DNA from: Miltoncostaea sp050250915 | Lineage (GTDB): Bacteria > Actinomycetota > Thermoleophilia > Miltoncostaeales > Miltoncostaeaceae | Length of the DNA: 64,000 bases | Reading direction: 5' to 3' | Assembly: GCA_050250915.1 (NCBI GenBank) | Contig: JBFWNT010000009.1 | Location: forward strand, 77,974 to 141,973 | In this document: positions 33,447 to 43,626 of the stretch, in pieces | Numbering within the stretch: the first letter of the stretch is position 1 | Layout: every line of letters begins with the position of its first letter | The notes under the pieces: model-generated | What the model saw: the letters and a program-made list of their open reading frames with translations, nothing else | Told to the model about the DNA's origin: nothing | The model's database searches: none | Made by a program: the position numbers and the translations under genes

Positions 33447-34784
33447 ATGACCACTTTCGCGAACCTCACCGACCCCGACGCCCCCGAGCTGTTCCCGGCG
33501 TCGTTCCCCCGCGACGGCTTCCCCCGCTGGGAGTGGACCGCCCGCCCGGACGGGCTCCCCGCGACCGCCTGGACCACGGAGACCACCCACCGCGACGGCC
33601 AGCAGGGCGGGCTGCCCCTCACCGTGGAGGCGGGCATCCGCATCTACGACCTGATGTGCGCGTTCACGGGCGCCAGTGGCGGCATCCGCCAGGCCGAGTT
33701 CTTCGTCTACCGGCCCGCCGACCGGCGCATCCTCCAGGCCGCGCTGGAGCGTCACGCGGGCGGCGCTCCGGTGGAGCCCACCACCTGGATCCGCGCGAGC
33801 CGCAAGGACGCCGAGCTGGTCGGCGGCCTGGGGGTGCGCGAGACGGGGATGCTCGCCTCCGCGAGCGACTACCACACGTTCCACAAGTTCCGGCCGGGCG
33901 GGCGGCGGCAGGCCGCCGAGGCGTACCTGGACGCGGTGCGGGCCGTCCTGGACGCGGGCCTGCGGCCGCGGCTGCACCTGGAGGACGCGACCCGGGCGCC
34001 GGAGGAGTTCGTGCTGCCCTTCGCGGAGGCGGTGATGGCGGTGTGCGCCGAGCACGGCCCCGCGCTGCGGCCGAAGTTCCGGGTGTGCGACACGATGGGC
34101 CTCGGGCTCCCGTACGAGTACGTGGCCGCCCCCCGGTCTGTTCCGCGCTGGATCCGGGTGCTCCGCTCGCTGGGCGTCGCGGCGGAGGACCTGGAGTTCC
34201 ACCCGCACAACGACACCCACCTGGTGGTCGCGAACTGCCTCGCCGCCATCCAGGCCGGGTGCGCGGTGGTCAACGGGACGCTCCTCGGCACCGGCGAGCG
34301 CACGGGCAACGCCCCCCTGGAGGCGGTGCTGCTCCACGTCGCCGGGATGGGGCTGATGGACGAGCCGCTTCCCGACTTCCATGTCCTGAGCGACCTGGCG
34401 GACCTCTACGCCGGCCTCGGCCGCCCGGTGCCGCCGACGTATCCGCTGTACGGCAAGGACGCCCACCGCACCCGCGCCGGCATCCACGCGGACGGGCTGA
34501 ACAAGTTCTGGTGGATGTACGCCCCGTTCGACGTCCCCCGCCTGCTCGGCCGCCCCCTCGAGGTGAGCCTCACCCGGGACTCCGGCCTCGCGGGCCTGGT
34601 CTTCCTGATCCGCCAGCACACCGGACGGGAGCTCCCCAAGGACGACCCCGACCTGCTCCGCGTCCACGAGTCCCTCATGGCCGAATGGGACGCCGGCCGC
34701 CAGACCGCCGCCGAGTGGGAGGAGGTCGAAGCCCTCCTCGCCACCCCCATGGAGGCCGCGGCCGCGACCGCCGACGCGACATGA
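33447..34784 (+). CDS. DRE-TIM-type pyruvate carboxyltransferase-like synthase (HMGL-like)
   Basis: 445 residues. TTETTHRDGQQGG is the catalytic Arg-Asp-Gly-x-Gln metal/base motif of the isopropylmalate/homocitrate synthase and HMG-CoA lyase superfamily. LEFHPHNDTHLVVANCLAAI and NGTLLGTGERTGNAPLE supply the HxH metal ligands and glycine loop. No LeuA regulatory domain is attached. Because it diverges from a citrate-synthase homologue, a condensing enzyme making a citrate-like acid, possibly a Re-citrate synthase, is conceivable but not shown. Confidence 0.82.
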   Translation: MTTFANLTDPDAPELFPASFPRDGFPRWEWTARPDGLPATAWTTETTHRDGQQGGLPLTVEAGIRIYDLMCAFTGASGGIRQAEFFVYRPADRRILQAALERHAGGAPVEPTTWIRASRKDAELVGGLGVRETGMLASASDYHTFHKFRPGGRRQAAEAYLDAVRAVLDAGLRPRLHLEDATRAPEEFVLPFAEAVMAVCAEHGPALRPKFRVCDTMGLGLPYEYVAAPRSVPRWIRVLRSLGVAAEDLEFHPHNDTHLVVANCLAAIQAGCAVVNGTLLGTGERTGNAPLEAVLLHVAGMGLMDEPLPDFHVLSDLADLYAGLGRPVPPTYPLYGKDAHRTRAGIHADGLNKFWWMYAPFDVPRLLGRPLEVSLTRDSGLAGLVFLIRQHTGRELPKDDPDLLRVHESLMAEWDAGRQTAAEWEEVEALLATPMEAAAATADAT

Positions 34785-34791
34785 CACCGGT

Positions 34792-34822
34792 GCCAATTGG
34801 CCGCGGCCGCGGCCAAGTGGTC
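34792..34822. repeat. Paired GGCCAANTGGCC palindrome
   Basis: CAATTG at 34794 and CAAGTG at 34814, start to start 20 bp, each flanked by GGCC/GCC arms, with GCGGCCGC between. The whole element is a near-perfect 31-bp palindrome in the 58-bp gap between two co-directional genes. Confidence 0.8.
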
Positions 34823-34842
34823 CGTCTGCGAGCATCCGGGGG

Positions 34843-35190
34843 GTGGAGCTGTGGCACAACCCCCGGTGCTCGAAGTCCCGTGCGGCGAAGGGCCTGCTGG
34901 AGGCGCGCGGCGTCGGGTTCCGGGAGCGGCGCTACCTCGACGAGCCGCCAACGGCGGAGGAGCTGGACGCGGTGCTGCGGGCGCTCGGGCGCGAGCCGTG
35001 GGAGCTCGCGCGCGTCGGCGAGCCGGTCGCGGCGGAGCTGGGGCTTCGCGAGTGGCCGCACGACCGGGACCGGTGGATCGCGGCGATGGTGGCCGACCCG
35101 GTGCTCATCGAGCGGCCGGTGCTGGTGACGGACGATGGGCGGGCGGCGCTGGGCCGCCCGCCCGAGGACGTGCTGGCGCTCCTGGGCTGA
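34843..35190 (+). CDS. ArsC/Spx-family protein (glutaredoxin-type arsenate reductase-like)
   Basis: 115 residues from GTG 34843. HNPRCSKSRAAKGLLEARGV carries the catalytic Cys, and LIERPVLVTDDGRAALGRPPE is the conserved ArsC C-terminal block with its Arg. The length fits ArsC/YfgD proteins. No arsR or efflux gene is nearby, so a general thiol-reductase role is as likely as arsenate reduction. Confidence 0.88.
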   Translation: MELWHNPRCSKSRAAKGLLEARGVGFRERRYLDEPPTAEELDAVLRALGREPWELARVGEPVAAELGLREWPHDRDRWIAAMVADPVLIERPVLVTDDGRAALGRPPEDVLALLG

Positions 35191-35208
35191 GCGCCTCCGG
35201 GGAGGGGG

Positions 35209-36372
35209 TCAGCCCCGGGCACGTCCCACGCTGGTCCGGACGGTCGCCGCCTGCCACCGCACCCCGGCCGACGCGAAGCCGGGGACGCGGACGGCGATGC
35301 GGGTGCGGTCGGCGCGCGCCTCGGCGCGGCTGAGCATCACCCGGCTCCGCGTCGCCAGGCGCACCGCGAGCCGCCGGCTCGTGGAGCCGAGCGTCACCTC
35401 CACGCGGGCGGTGCGGCCCGCGAGCGCCGGCGGGGAGGCCAGCACCACGCGGCGGCCGCGCACCCGGACGGTCACGTCGGCGCGGCCGGTCAGCGCGGCG
35501 GCGGGCGGCGGCGGGGGCGGCGTGGCCCACGGCGCGATCCCGGCGGTGCGGAACGACCACGTGCGGGTGAGGCGGACCCCGCCGGCGCCCAGGACGGTGG
35601 CGCTCCCCCGGTAGACCGAGCCCGCGACGAGGGGCTGCACCGGCACCGCGATGCCGCCGGGCGGGATGTACGGGCTGATGCGGGGGTCGGCGTCGTCGAT
35701 CCACCGCACCTCCACCGGACCGAGCGGACCGGCCAGGCGGACGTCCGCCAGGCGGGTCTCCCCGTCGCGGGCGAAGGGGCCGTCGGCGAGCACGAGCAGA
35801 TGGGGTCCGGTGCGGGTGCCGGCGGGGAGGCGGAGGAGATCCCCGGGCACGAAGGGCGCCTCCTCCGCCACCTGGGCGACCGGGATCCCGGTGCGCCCGT
35901 CGCCGGGCACCGTGTAGACCGCGTCGGCGGGGCCGGCGGGGCCGAGGCCGGACATGACGGTGGTGCAGCTCAGGTCCGGGCGGTCGTCGACCCCGGCGCG
36001 CTGGAGGCGGGGGTCCATGAGCCGCATCAGGTGGATGGGTGCGTCGGCGTACGGGTTGCCGTCCGACCAGCTCGTCCCCGCCAGCACCGCCGACCGGCCC
36101 GCCTGGGCGCCCTCCGGCGTGTATCCCGGCCGGTCGGGGTCCTCGAGGTGGCCCACGGCGGCGCCGCCGTTCGCCGCCCGGTACGCGTTGTGGAGCGCGC
36201 ACGCCGCCGACTGGTCGGGGGCCTCCTGGACGGCGGCGGGGATGCCGTTCGCGGCGCGCTCCGCGTTGAGCGCCCGGAGCACCTGGGCGGGGCTCGCCGC
36301 GAGGGCCGCGGCGGGCAGCGCGAGGGCCACGGCGGCGCCGAGCGCCGCGGTCGGGAGACGGGCACGCGTCAC
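35209..36372 (-). CDS. Secreted protein with CAP-like N-terminal domain
   Basis: 387 residues with a signal peptide (LGAAVALALPAAALAASP). The first part resembles a CAP domain (VLRALNAERAANGIP; ACALHNAYRAANGGAAVGHLED; SWSDGNPY). The middle contains a probable Ig-like strand-rich segment, then a Pro tract (PPPPPP) and a C-terminal beta domain (ADVTVRVRGRRVVLASPP). Extracellular and of unknown function. Convergent with the ArsC-like gene 18 bp away. Confidence 0.7.
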   Translation of the reverse strand: MTRARLPTAALGAAVALALPAAALAASPAQVLRALNAERAANGIPAAVQEAPDQSAACALHNAYRAANGGAAVGHLEDPDRPGYTPEGAQAGRSAVLAGTSWSDGNPYADAPIHLMRLMDPRLQRAGVDDRPDLSCTTVMSGLGPAGPADAVYTVPGDGRTGIPVAQVAEEAPFVPGDLLRLPAGTRTGPHLLVLADGPFARDGETRLADVRLAGPLGPVEVRWIDDADPRISPYIPPGGIAVPVQPLVAGSVYRGSATVLGAGGVRLTRTWSFRTAGIAPWATPPPPPPAAALTGRADVTVRVRGRRVVLASPPALAGRTARVEVTLGSTSRRLAVRLATRSRVMLSRAEARADRTRIAVRVPGFASAGVRWQAATVRTSVGRARG

Positions 36373-36461
36373 CCGGGGAGGGTCCCAGGACCCCGCCCGG
36401 CGGGCATGGTCAGGATTGACCAGCCGTCGGGGCGGAACCGAACGATTCCGCTAGTGCGCGG

Positions 36462-38039
<1,578 letters not shown>

Positions 38040-38082
38040 GGCGGTCAGGATACCGGTGCGGCCCGGACGGCTGGTGAGCGAC

Positions 38083-38114
38083 GGCCAAGTGGCCGCCGCC
38101 GTGGCCAATTGGCC
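38083..38114. repeat. Paired GGCCAANTGGCC palindrome
   Basis: CAAGTG at 38086 and CAATTG at 38106, 20 bp apart, both inside complete GGCC...GGCC arms. It fills the 85-bp gap between the beta-CASP hydrolase stop and the guaA start (both minus strand). Confidence 0.8.
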
Positions 38115-38124
38115 GCCGGGACGG

Positions 38125-39519
38125 TCACTCGCCCGCCTCCTCGCGGTGGCCGTGACCCTGTGGGAGGGCCACCTCGCTGGGCTGGAGGGACGCCGCGATC
38201 CCCTCCCCCGCCAGCGTGCCGCGCAGGGCCTCGAGGGACTGCGGCTCGCCGTGCACCAGCCGCACCGCGGCGCGCGCGCCGGCGGGCCGGATCCAGTCGA
38301 GCAGCTCGCTCCGGTCGGCGTGCGCCGAGAGTCCGCCGACGGTCGCGACCTGCGCCCGCACCCGCACCTCCCTGCCCATGATCCGCACGCGGTCGGCGCC
38401 GTCGATCAGCTCCCGCCCCAGGCCGCCGCGCGGTTGGAAGCCGACGATGAGGACGGTGGTGGACGGGTCGCCGATCCCGGCGAGCAGGTGGTGGAGGATG
38501 CGGCCGCCGGAGAGCATCCCCGAGCCGGCGATCACGATCGCCGCGCCCGGCGACGCCGTGATCGTGCGCGAGTCGTCGACCGAGCGGGTGTAGTGGAGGT
38601 GCTTCGGCTGGAAGGGGTCCTTCCCGAGGCTCCGGAGCAGCCGCAGCTCGTCGGACAGCTCCTCGGGGTGTCGGTCGTAGACCTCGTCCACCCTGGTGGC
38701 GAGCGGCGAGTCGACGTAGACGGGGAGCGGCGCGATGTCGTGGTCGCGCTCCAGGTGGGCGAGCGTGTAGAGCACCTCGTGGGTGCGCTCCAGCGCGAAC
38801 GACGGCACCAGGATCTTCCCGCCCCGGTCCTGCGCCCGCCGCAGCAACTCCGCCAGCTCGGCGATGGTGGCGTCGTACGGCCGGTGGTCGCGGTCGCCGT
38901 AGGTGCCCTCCATCAGCACCAGGTCGGCCTCCGGGCACGGCGCCGGATCGGGCAGCACCTCCTTGCGGGCATTGCCGACGTCCCCGCTGAACGCGACGGT
39001 CGCCTCCCCCGCCTGCACCCGGAACACCGCCGACCCGGGGATGTGTCCGGCCGGCTGCGCCGTGACCGCCAGCCCCGCGGCGTCGAACGGCTGCCCGTAC
39101 TCGAAGGGCTCCATCCGCGCGAGCACCGCCTGGACGTCGTCCTCGTCGAACAGCGGCGGGTCGGGCGTGCGGCCGTGGCGACGGTCGCGCTCGGCGTCCT
39201 CGTGCTGGATCTTCGCCGCGTCCCGCAGCAGGTGCTCGGTGAGCTCGATCGTCGCGGGCCGGGCGTGGATGGGGCCCCGGAAGCCCTGCTTCAGCAGCAC
39301 CGGCAGGCGACCGGAGTGGTCGAGGTGCGCGTGGGTGAGCAGCAGCGCATCGACCGACGGCGGGTCGAACGCGAGCGGCTCCCGGTTGAGCGCGAACAGC
39401 GCCCGGGAGCCCTGGAATGCGCCGCAGTCGACGAGCACGCGGGCCCCGCCGGCCTCGAGGAGGTGGCAGGACCCGGTGACCGTCATCGCCGCCCCGTAGG
39501 AGCGGACGAGCTCCGCCAT
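38125..39519 (-). CDS. Metallo-beta-lactamase/beta-CASP hydrolase (RNA-processing type)
   Basis: 464 residues. The MBL zinc motif is LLTHAHLDHSGRLP, with further ligands in QPAGHIPGS and AFSGDVGN. The beta-CASP part has LVPSFALERTHEVL, IAGSGMLSGGRILHHL and the C-terminal GLSAHADRSELL. This matches the YSH1/CPSF73-like prokaryotic family, probably a ribonuclease. No KH domains are attached. Located between guaB3 and guaA. Confidence 0.9.
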   Translation of the reverse strand: MAELVRSYGAAMTVTGSCHLLEAGGARVLVDCGAFQGSRALFALNREPLAFDPPSVDALLLTHAHLDHSGRLPVLLKQGFRGPIHARPATIELTEHLLRDAAKIQHEDAERDRRHGRTPDPPLFDEDDVQAVLARMEPFEYGQPFDAAGLAVTAQPAGHIPGSAVFRVQAGEATVAFSGDVGNARKEVLPDPAPCPEADLVLMEGTYGDRDHRPYDATIAELAELLRRAQDRGGKILVPSFALERTHEVLYTLAHLERDHDIAPLPVYVDSPLATRVDEVYDRHPEELSDELRLLRSLGKDPFQPKHLHYTRSVDDSRTITASPGAAIVIAGSGMLSGGRILHHLLAGIGDPSTTVLIVGFQPRGGLGRELIDGADRVRIMGREVRVRAQVATVGGLSAHADRSELLDWIRPAGARAAVRLVHGEPQSLEALRGTLAGEGIAASLQPSEVALPQGHGHREEAGE

Positions 39520-39532
39520 GTGCCTGGCGGTC

Positions 39533-40690
39533 CTAGCCCATCCCCACGGACTGGGTCTGCTGGAGCTTCTTGCCCTCGGTCTTGAGCGCCGGCGCCACCA
39601 TCACCTCGCACTTCTGGAAGCTCTGGATCGAGTCGTAGCCGCAGGTCGCGAGCGCGCTGCGCAGGCCGCCGACGAGGTTGAGGGTGCCGTCGTTCTCGTG
39701 GGCCGGCCCGGTCATGATCTCCTCGAGCGTCCCGATGGTCTGGGTCTTGACCCGGGTGCCGCGCGGGAGCTGCGGATGGAACGTCGCCATGCCCCAGTGG
39801 TAGCCGCGGCCGGGGGCCTCGGCGGCCTTCGCGAACGGCGAGCCGATCATGCAGGCGTCGGCGCCGCAGGCGATGGCCTTCGCGAGGTCGCCGGCGTAGG
39901 CCATGCCGCCGTCGGCGATGACGTTGACGTACTGGCCCGTCTCGAGCAGGTGCTGCATGCGCGCGCCGGCGGCGTCGGCGATCGCCGTGGCCTGCGGGAC
40001 GCCCACGCCGATGACCTGGCGCGTGGTGCACGCCGCGCCCGGGCCGACGCCCACCAGCACGCCGACCGCGCCGGTGCGCATGAGGTGGAGGGCCGTGTGG
40101 TACGAGGCGCAGCCGCCGACGATCACGGGGACCGGCAGCTCGGCGATGAAGCGCTTCAGGTTGAGCGGCTCGGCGACCGACGAGACGTGCTCGGCGGAGA
40201 CCACCGTGCCCTGGATGACCAGGATGTCGAGGCCGGCGTCGAGCGCCACGTCGATGTAGTCGGTGACCTTCTGGGGCGTGAGCGACCCGGCCACGACGAC
40301 GCCCTGGTCCTTGATCTCACGGATCCGCTGGGCGATGAGCTCCGGCTTGACGGGCTCCTGGTAGACCTCCTGGAGGCCGCGGGTGGCCTCCGGCACCGGC
40401 AGCCCGGCGATGCGCTCCAGCTCGGCATCGGCCTCCTCGTACCGCGTCTGGATGCCCTCCAGGTTGAGGACCCCCAGGCCGCCGATCTTGCCGATCATCC
40501 CCGCCGTGCGGGTGTCGACCACCCCGTCCATCGCCGACGCGAGGATCGGCAGGTCGAAGGTGTGCCCGTCGAGCCGCCAGCTCAGATCGACGTCCTCCGG
40601 ATCGCGCGTGCGCCGGCTCGGCACGATCGCGATCTCGTCCAGCCCGTACGCCCTGCGTCCCCGCTTGCCACGCCCGATCTCGATCTCCAC
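39533..40690 (-). CDS. guaB3: GuaB3-family IMP dehydrogenase-related protein
   Basis: 385 residues from ATG 40690. An IMPDH TIM barrel without CBS domains, typical of GuaB3 of actinobacteria and cyanobacteria. ILASAMDGVVD and the Cys loop GVGPGAACTTRQVIGVGVPQ are present, as is VIADGGMAYAGDLAKAIACGAD. GuaB3 proteins have been linked to purine conversion distinct from classical GuaB. Clustering with guaA supports purine metabolism. Confidence 0.93.
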   Translation of the reverse strand: MEIEIGRGKRGRRAYGLDEIAIVPSRRTRDPEDVDLSWRLDGHTFDLPILASAMDGVVDTRTAGMIGKIGGLGVLNLEGIQTRYEEADAELERIAGLPVPEATRGLQEVYQEPVKPELIAQRIREIKDQGVVVAGSLTPQKVTDYIDVALDAGLDILVIQGTVVSAEHVSSVAEPLNLKRFIAELPVPVIVGGCASYHTALHLMRTGAVGVLVGVGPGAACTTRQVIGVGVPQATAIADAAGARMQHLLETGQYVNVIADGGMAYAGDLAKAIACGADACMIGSPFAKAAEAPGRGYHWGMATFHPQLPRGTRVKTQTIGTLEEIMTGPAHENDGTLNLVGGLRSALATCGYDSIQSFQKCEVMVAPALKTEGKKLQQTQSVGMG

Positions 40691-40733
40691 TCAGCGCCCC
40701 CCGGCCCGTCCGTCCGACCGCCCCCGGAGACGG

Positions 40734-40771
40734 GAAGACCCAGGCCCGAACGTGTCGGGGCCTGGGTCTTC
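40734..40771 (-). terminator. Perfect 14-bp hairpin after the PfkB kinase gene
   Basis: GAAGACCCAGGCCC and its exact complement flank a 10-base loop, in the 168-bp gap between the kinase stop (40859) and the guaB3 start (40690). There is no clear T tract, but stem quality is high. It probably separates the dacA-pfkB unit from guaB3. Confidence 0.65.
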
Positions 40772-40858
40772 GCCGGGCTTCATGGATGCGGTGCGGTGCT
40801 CACAAGTCCTGATCGGGCGAGTGTAGCGGCGGGGTCGGCGGGACGCCTGACAGGAATG

Positions 40859-41812
40859 TCAGTCCTCGTCGATGACGACCTCGACGCGGCGCATCAGCGC
40901 CTCGACGTCGGCGGGGTCGAAGACGCCGGCGCCGAAGCGCTGCGTGTTGGCGGCACCGCACGCCACGGCCAGCGCGAGGGCCTTCTCGGGCGGCTGGTTG
41001 CCGTAGCGGGCGGAGAGGTAGCCGGCGAGCAGGGCGTCGCCGGAGCCGACGGTGGAGACGACGTCCTCGCGGCGCGGCAGCCGCGCCCGGAAGGTGCGGC
41101 CGCGCTTGCCGTCGCCCGTGCGCACGCGGGCGACGCACCCGTCCTCGTGGTGGATGAGCGCGGTCTCCGCGCCCAGCTCGGTGAGGGTGCGGGCGGCGTA
41201 GGCCATGTCGTCCTCGTCGCTGAACTCGTGGCCCACGATCTCCTCGGCCTCGCGGACGTTGGGGCTCACCACGCCGGGGTCGGCGGTGAGTGCGGAGCGG
41301 AGCGCCGGGCCGGTGGCGTCCACGGCGGTGACGATCCCGTCGCGCCGCAGCTCGCGGAGAACCCGCTCGTACCAGTCGGTGGGCACGTCGCGCGGGAGAG
41401 AGCCGGCCAGGACGAAGACGTCGGCGCCGCGGGAGAGGTAGCGGATCTTGTCGAGCAGCACGTCGAGCTCCCCGGGCTGCACCGACGGCCCCCACTCGTT
41501 GATCTCCGTCTGCTGGTTGTTGGTGGGGTCGATCACGGCGGTGCTGGTGCGGGACTCCTCCTGGATGCGGACGAAGTCGTTGAGGATCCCCTCCGCCGTC
41601 AGCTGCTCGATGATGTACGTGCCCACCCGGCCGCCGGCGAGGCCGGTGGCGATGACCGGCTGCCCCAGCGTCTTCAGCGCCCGGGCCACGTTGACGCCCT
41701 TGCCGCCCGGCAGGCGCAGCGAGGCCTCGGCCCGGTGCCGCGCGCCGAGCTGGAAGTTCGGCACCCGGACGGTGCGGTCGAGGGCGGCGTTGAGGGTGAC
41801 GGTCACGATCAC
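40859..41812 (-). CDS. PfkB-family hexose kinase (1-phosphofructokinase/tagatose-6-P kinase type)
   Basis: 317 residues from GTG 41812, overlapping the carboxypeptidase stop (GTGA) with GGAGGAG 8 bp upstream. VTLNAALDRTVRVP is the FruK/LacC N-terminus. LPGGKGVNVARAL binds the sugar phosphate, and VSTVGSGDALLAGYL carries the catalytic Asp. No PTS genes are visible, so the substrate is uncertain. Confidence 0.92.
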   Translation of the reverse strand: MIVTVTLNAALDRTVRVPNFQLGARHRAEASLRLPGGKGVNVARALKTLGQPVIATGLAGGRVGTYIIEQLTAEGILNDFVRIQEESRTSTAVIDPTNNQQTEINEWGPSVQPGELDVLLDKIRYLSRGADVFVLAGSLPRDVPTDWYERVLRELRRDGIVTAVDATGPALRSALTADPGVVSPNVREAEEIVGHEFSDEDDMAYAARTLTELGAETALIHHEDGCVARVRTGDGKRGRTFRARLPRREDVVSTVGSGDALLAGYLSARYGNQPPEKALALAVACGAANTQRFGAGVFDPADVEALMRRVEVVIDED

Positions 41813-42933
41813 GGGACGAGCTCCTCCCACCCGGCGCGCAGGCGGTCCAGGATCCCCGGCCCCCCGGCCGCCTCCCCGGCGACGAGGTCCATTTGGCCGA
41901 TGGCGCGGTCATTCTGCCGGTAGGTGATGCGGCCGACGACGTCGCCGCGCGCGACGGGCGGCTCCACCTCCTGCGGCGCGACGAGGGTCGCGGTCACGGG
42001 CTCACCGAGGCGCAGCGGGGCATCGAGCGGGGCGGCGGGGACGATGGGGATCGTCGCGCCCGGCACGCCGTCGACCTGGGCGCGTGCGACGACGGTCCCG
42101 GCCTCCAGGAGGCGGGCCTTCGCGTAGTGGGAGAACGCGTCGTCGAGCAGCACGCGGGCGTCGCGGGCGCGGACGTCCGAGCTGGGAGACCGCAGCGACG
42201 CGAGGTACAGGTCCATCCCCGTGTCGGAGCGGCTGGCGTGGGCGACGAGCGCAAAGCCGGCGCCGTCGGTCATCCCCGTCTTGACGCCGTCGGCCTCGGG
42301 GTCGATGTCGAGCAGCTCGTTCTCGGATTCCAATTGGCGCTCGCCGACGCCATTCGGCCCGGGGATGGTCGCCCGGCGGCTCGAGACGTCCTCGCGGAAG
42401 ACGGGGTTCTTCATCGCCACCTCGGCGAGCGACACCAGGTCGCGGACGCTGGAGTAGTGGCCTGGGGCGTCGAGGCCGTGGGGGTTGGCGAAGTGCGTGT
42501 GCCGCAGCCCCAGCTCCTTCGCCCTCGCGTTCATCATCTGGACGAAGGCGGCCTGGCTCCCGGCGACCCCGTCGGCGAGGGTCACCGCAGCGTCGTTGCC
42601 GCTCGCCACCAGCAGGCCGGTGAGGAGGTCGCGGACGCTGAGCTGCTCCCCCTCCTCGAGCTGGGCCGTCGACCCACCGACCGCGACCGCCTCCGCCGGG
42701 ACGGTGAAGGTGTCGTCCAGATCGGCGCGCTCCAGCACGATCAGCGCAGTCATGATCTTCGTGGTGCTCGCCATGGGGAGCTCCCGGTCGGCGGCCCGCT
42801 GGGCGAGCACTTCACCGGTTGCCGGGTTCAGGACGATATACGCCGGTGACGCGACCCGGGGTGCCGCGGCGAGCCCCGGCACGGCGGCGAGCAGGATTGC
42901 CATGACGGCGAGGACCGCGAGCCGGCGGAGCAC
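41809..42933 (-). CDS. D-alanyl-D-alanine carboxypeptidase (S11, PBP5-type)
   Basis: 374 residues with a signal peptide. Penicillin-binding motifs: SxxK in MASTTKIMTAL, SxN in VASGNDAAV, and KTG in GVKTGMTDGAGF. A PBP5-like C-terminal beta domain follows, with an amphipathic end (ILDRLRAGWEELVP). It trims peptidoglycan pentapeptides outside the membrane. Two degenerate copies of the paired CAANTG signal lie inside its coding sequence (41890/41910 and 42331/42351). Confidence 0.94.
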   Translation of the reverse strand: MLRRLAVLAVMAILLAAVPGLAAAPRVASPAYIVLNPATGEVLAQRAADRELPMASTTKIMTALIVLERADLDDTFTVPAEAVAVGGSTAQLEEGEQLSVRDLLTGLLVASGNDAAVTLADGVAGSQAAFVQMMNARAKELGLRHTHFANPHGLDAPGHYSSVRDLVSLAEVAMKNPVFREDVSSRRATIPGPNGVGERQLESENELLDIDPEADGVKTGMTDGAGFALVAHASRSDTGMDLYLASLRSPSSDVRARDARVLLDDAFSHYAKARLLEAGTVVARAQVDGVPGATIPIVPAAPLDAPLRLGEPVTATLVAPQEVEPPVARGDVVGRITYRQNDRAIGQMDLVAGEAAGGPGILDRLRAGWEELVP

Positions 42934-43047
42934 CGGCGGAGCCTACCGGGGGTCGTCGGAAGAAATCTTCCGGGACGGGTGATCCACCCGGGTGGCTCAT
43001 TCGTAGTGGGCCTTCTGAGACCGTTGTGCACCGCCGGAGAACCCTGT

Positions 43048-43626
43048 TTGATCGCGACCGCCCCACTCGAACCGCACCGCACCGCCCTGCTGCTGATCGA
43101 CGCGCAGCAGGAGCACTTCATCCCGGGCGGACCGCACGAGCTGCCGGGCGGCGAGGCGGCGCTGTGGGAGGCGGCGGAGCTGCTCGCGGAGGCGCGGCGG
43201 CAGGGGGCGCACGTGGTGCACGTCCGGCACGTCGGCGAGGACCCCGTCTTCGACGACTTCCGCCCCGGCGGCCCGGGCTTCGACTTCCGTCCCGAGGTGT
43301 CGCCCGTGCGCGGCGAGCCGGTGATCGAGAAGCGTGCCCGCGGAGCGTTCGACGGGACCTCGCTGGCGAAGCGCCTGGAGGGCCTCGGCATCGACGCGGT
43401 GGTGGTTGCGGGCTTCACCTCGTGCGGCGGGTGCACGGCGACGGCGCGGGAGGCGGTGGGACGTCGGCTGCGCACCCTGGTCGCCGCCGACGCCACCGCC
43501 GCGGAGGCCCACGGCGGCGTCCTCCCCGACGACGCCCACGACCGTGCATTGCGCGCACAGCGGCGACTGGGCGCGGAAGTTCTCTCGACGGAAACGATAA
43601 AATCGCTTCTCATAGGGTACGAATAG
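43048..43626 (+). CDS. Isochorismatase-like cysteine hydrolase with altered nucleophile site
   Basis: 192 residues from TTG 43048 with GGAGA about 8 bp upstream; GTG 42979 would add 23 residues. The family Asp is in ALLLIDAQQEHF and the Lys in VIEKRARGAFDGTSL. The third block reads GFTSCGGCTATAREA. Relative to the usual GxxTxxCVxxTAxxA, the expected Cys position holds Gly and a Cys follows one residue later, with another three residues before. Activity is therefore uncertain. Divergent from the D,D-carboxypeptidase. Confidence 0.85.
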   Translation: MIATAPLEPHRTALLLIDAQQEHFIPGGPHELPGGEAALWEAAELLAEARRQGAHVVHVRHVGEDPVFDDFRPGGPGFDFRPEVSPVRGEPVIEKRARGAFDGTSLAKRLEGLGIDAVVVAGFTSCGGCTATAREAVGRRLRTLVAADATAAEAHGGVLPDDAHDRALRAQRRLGAEVLSTETIKSLLIGYE

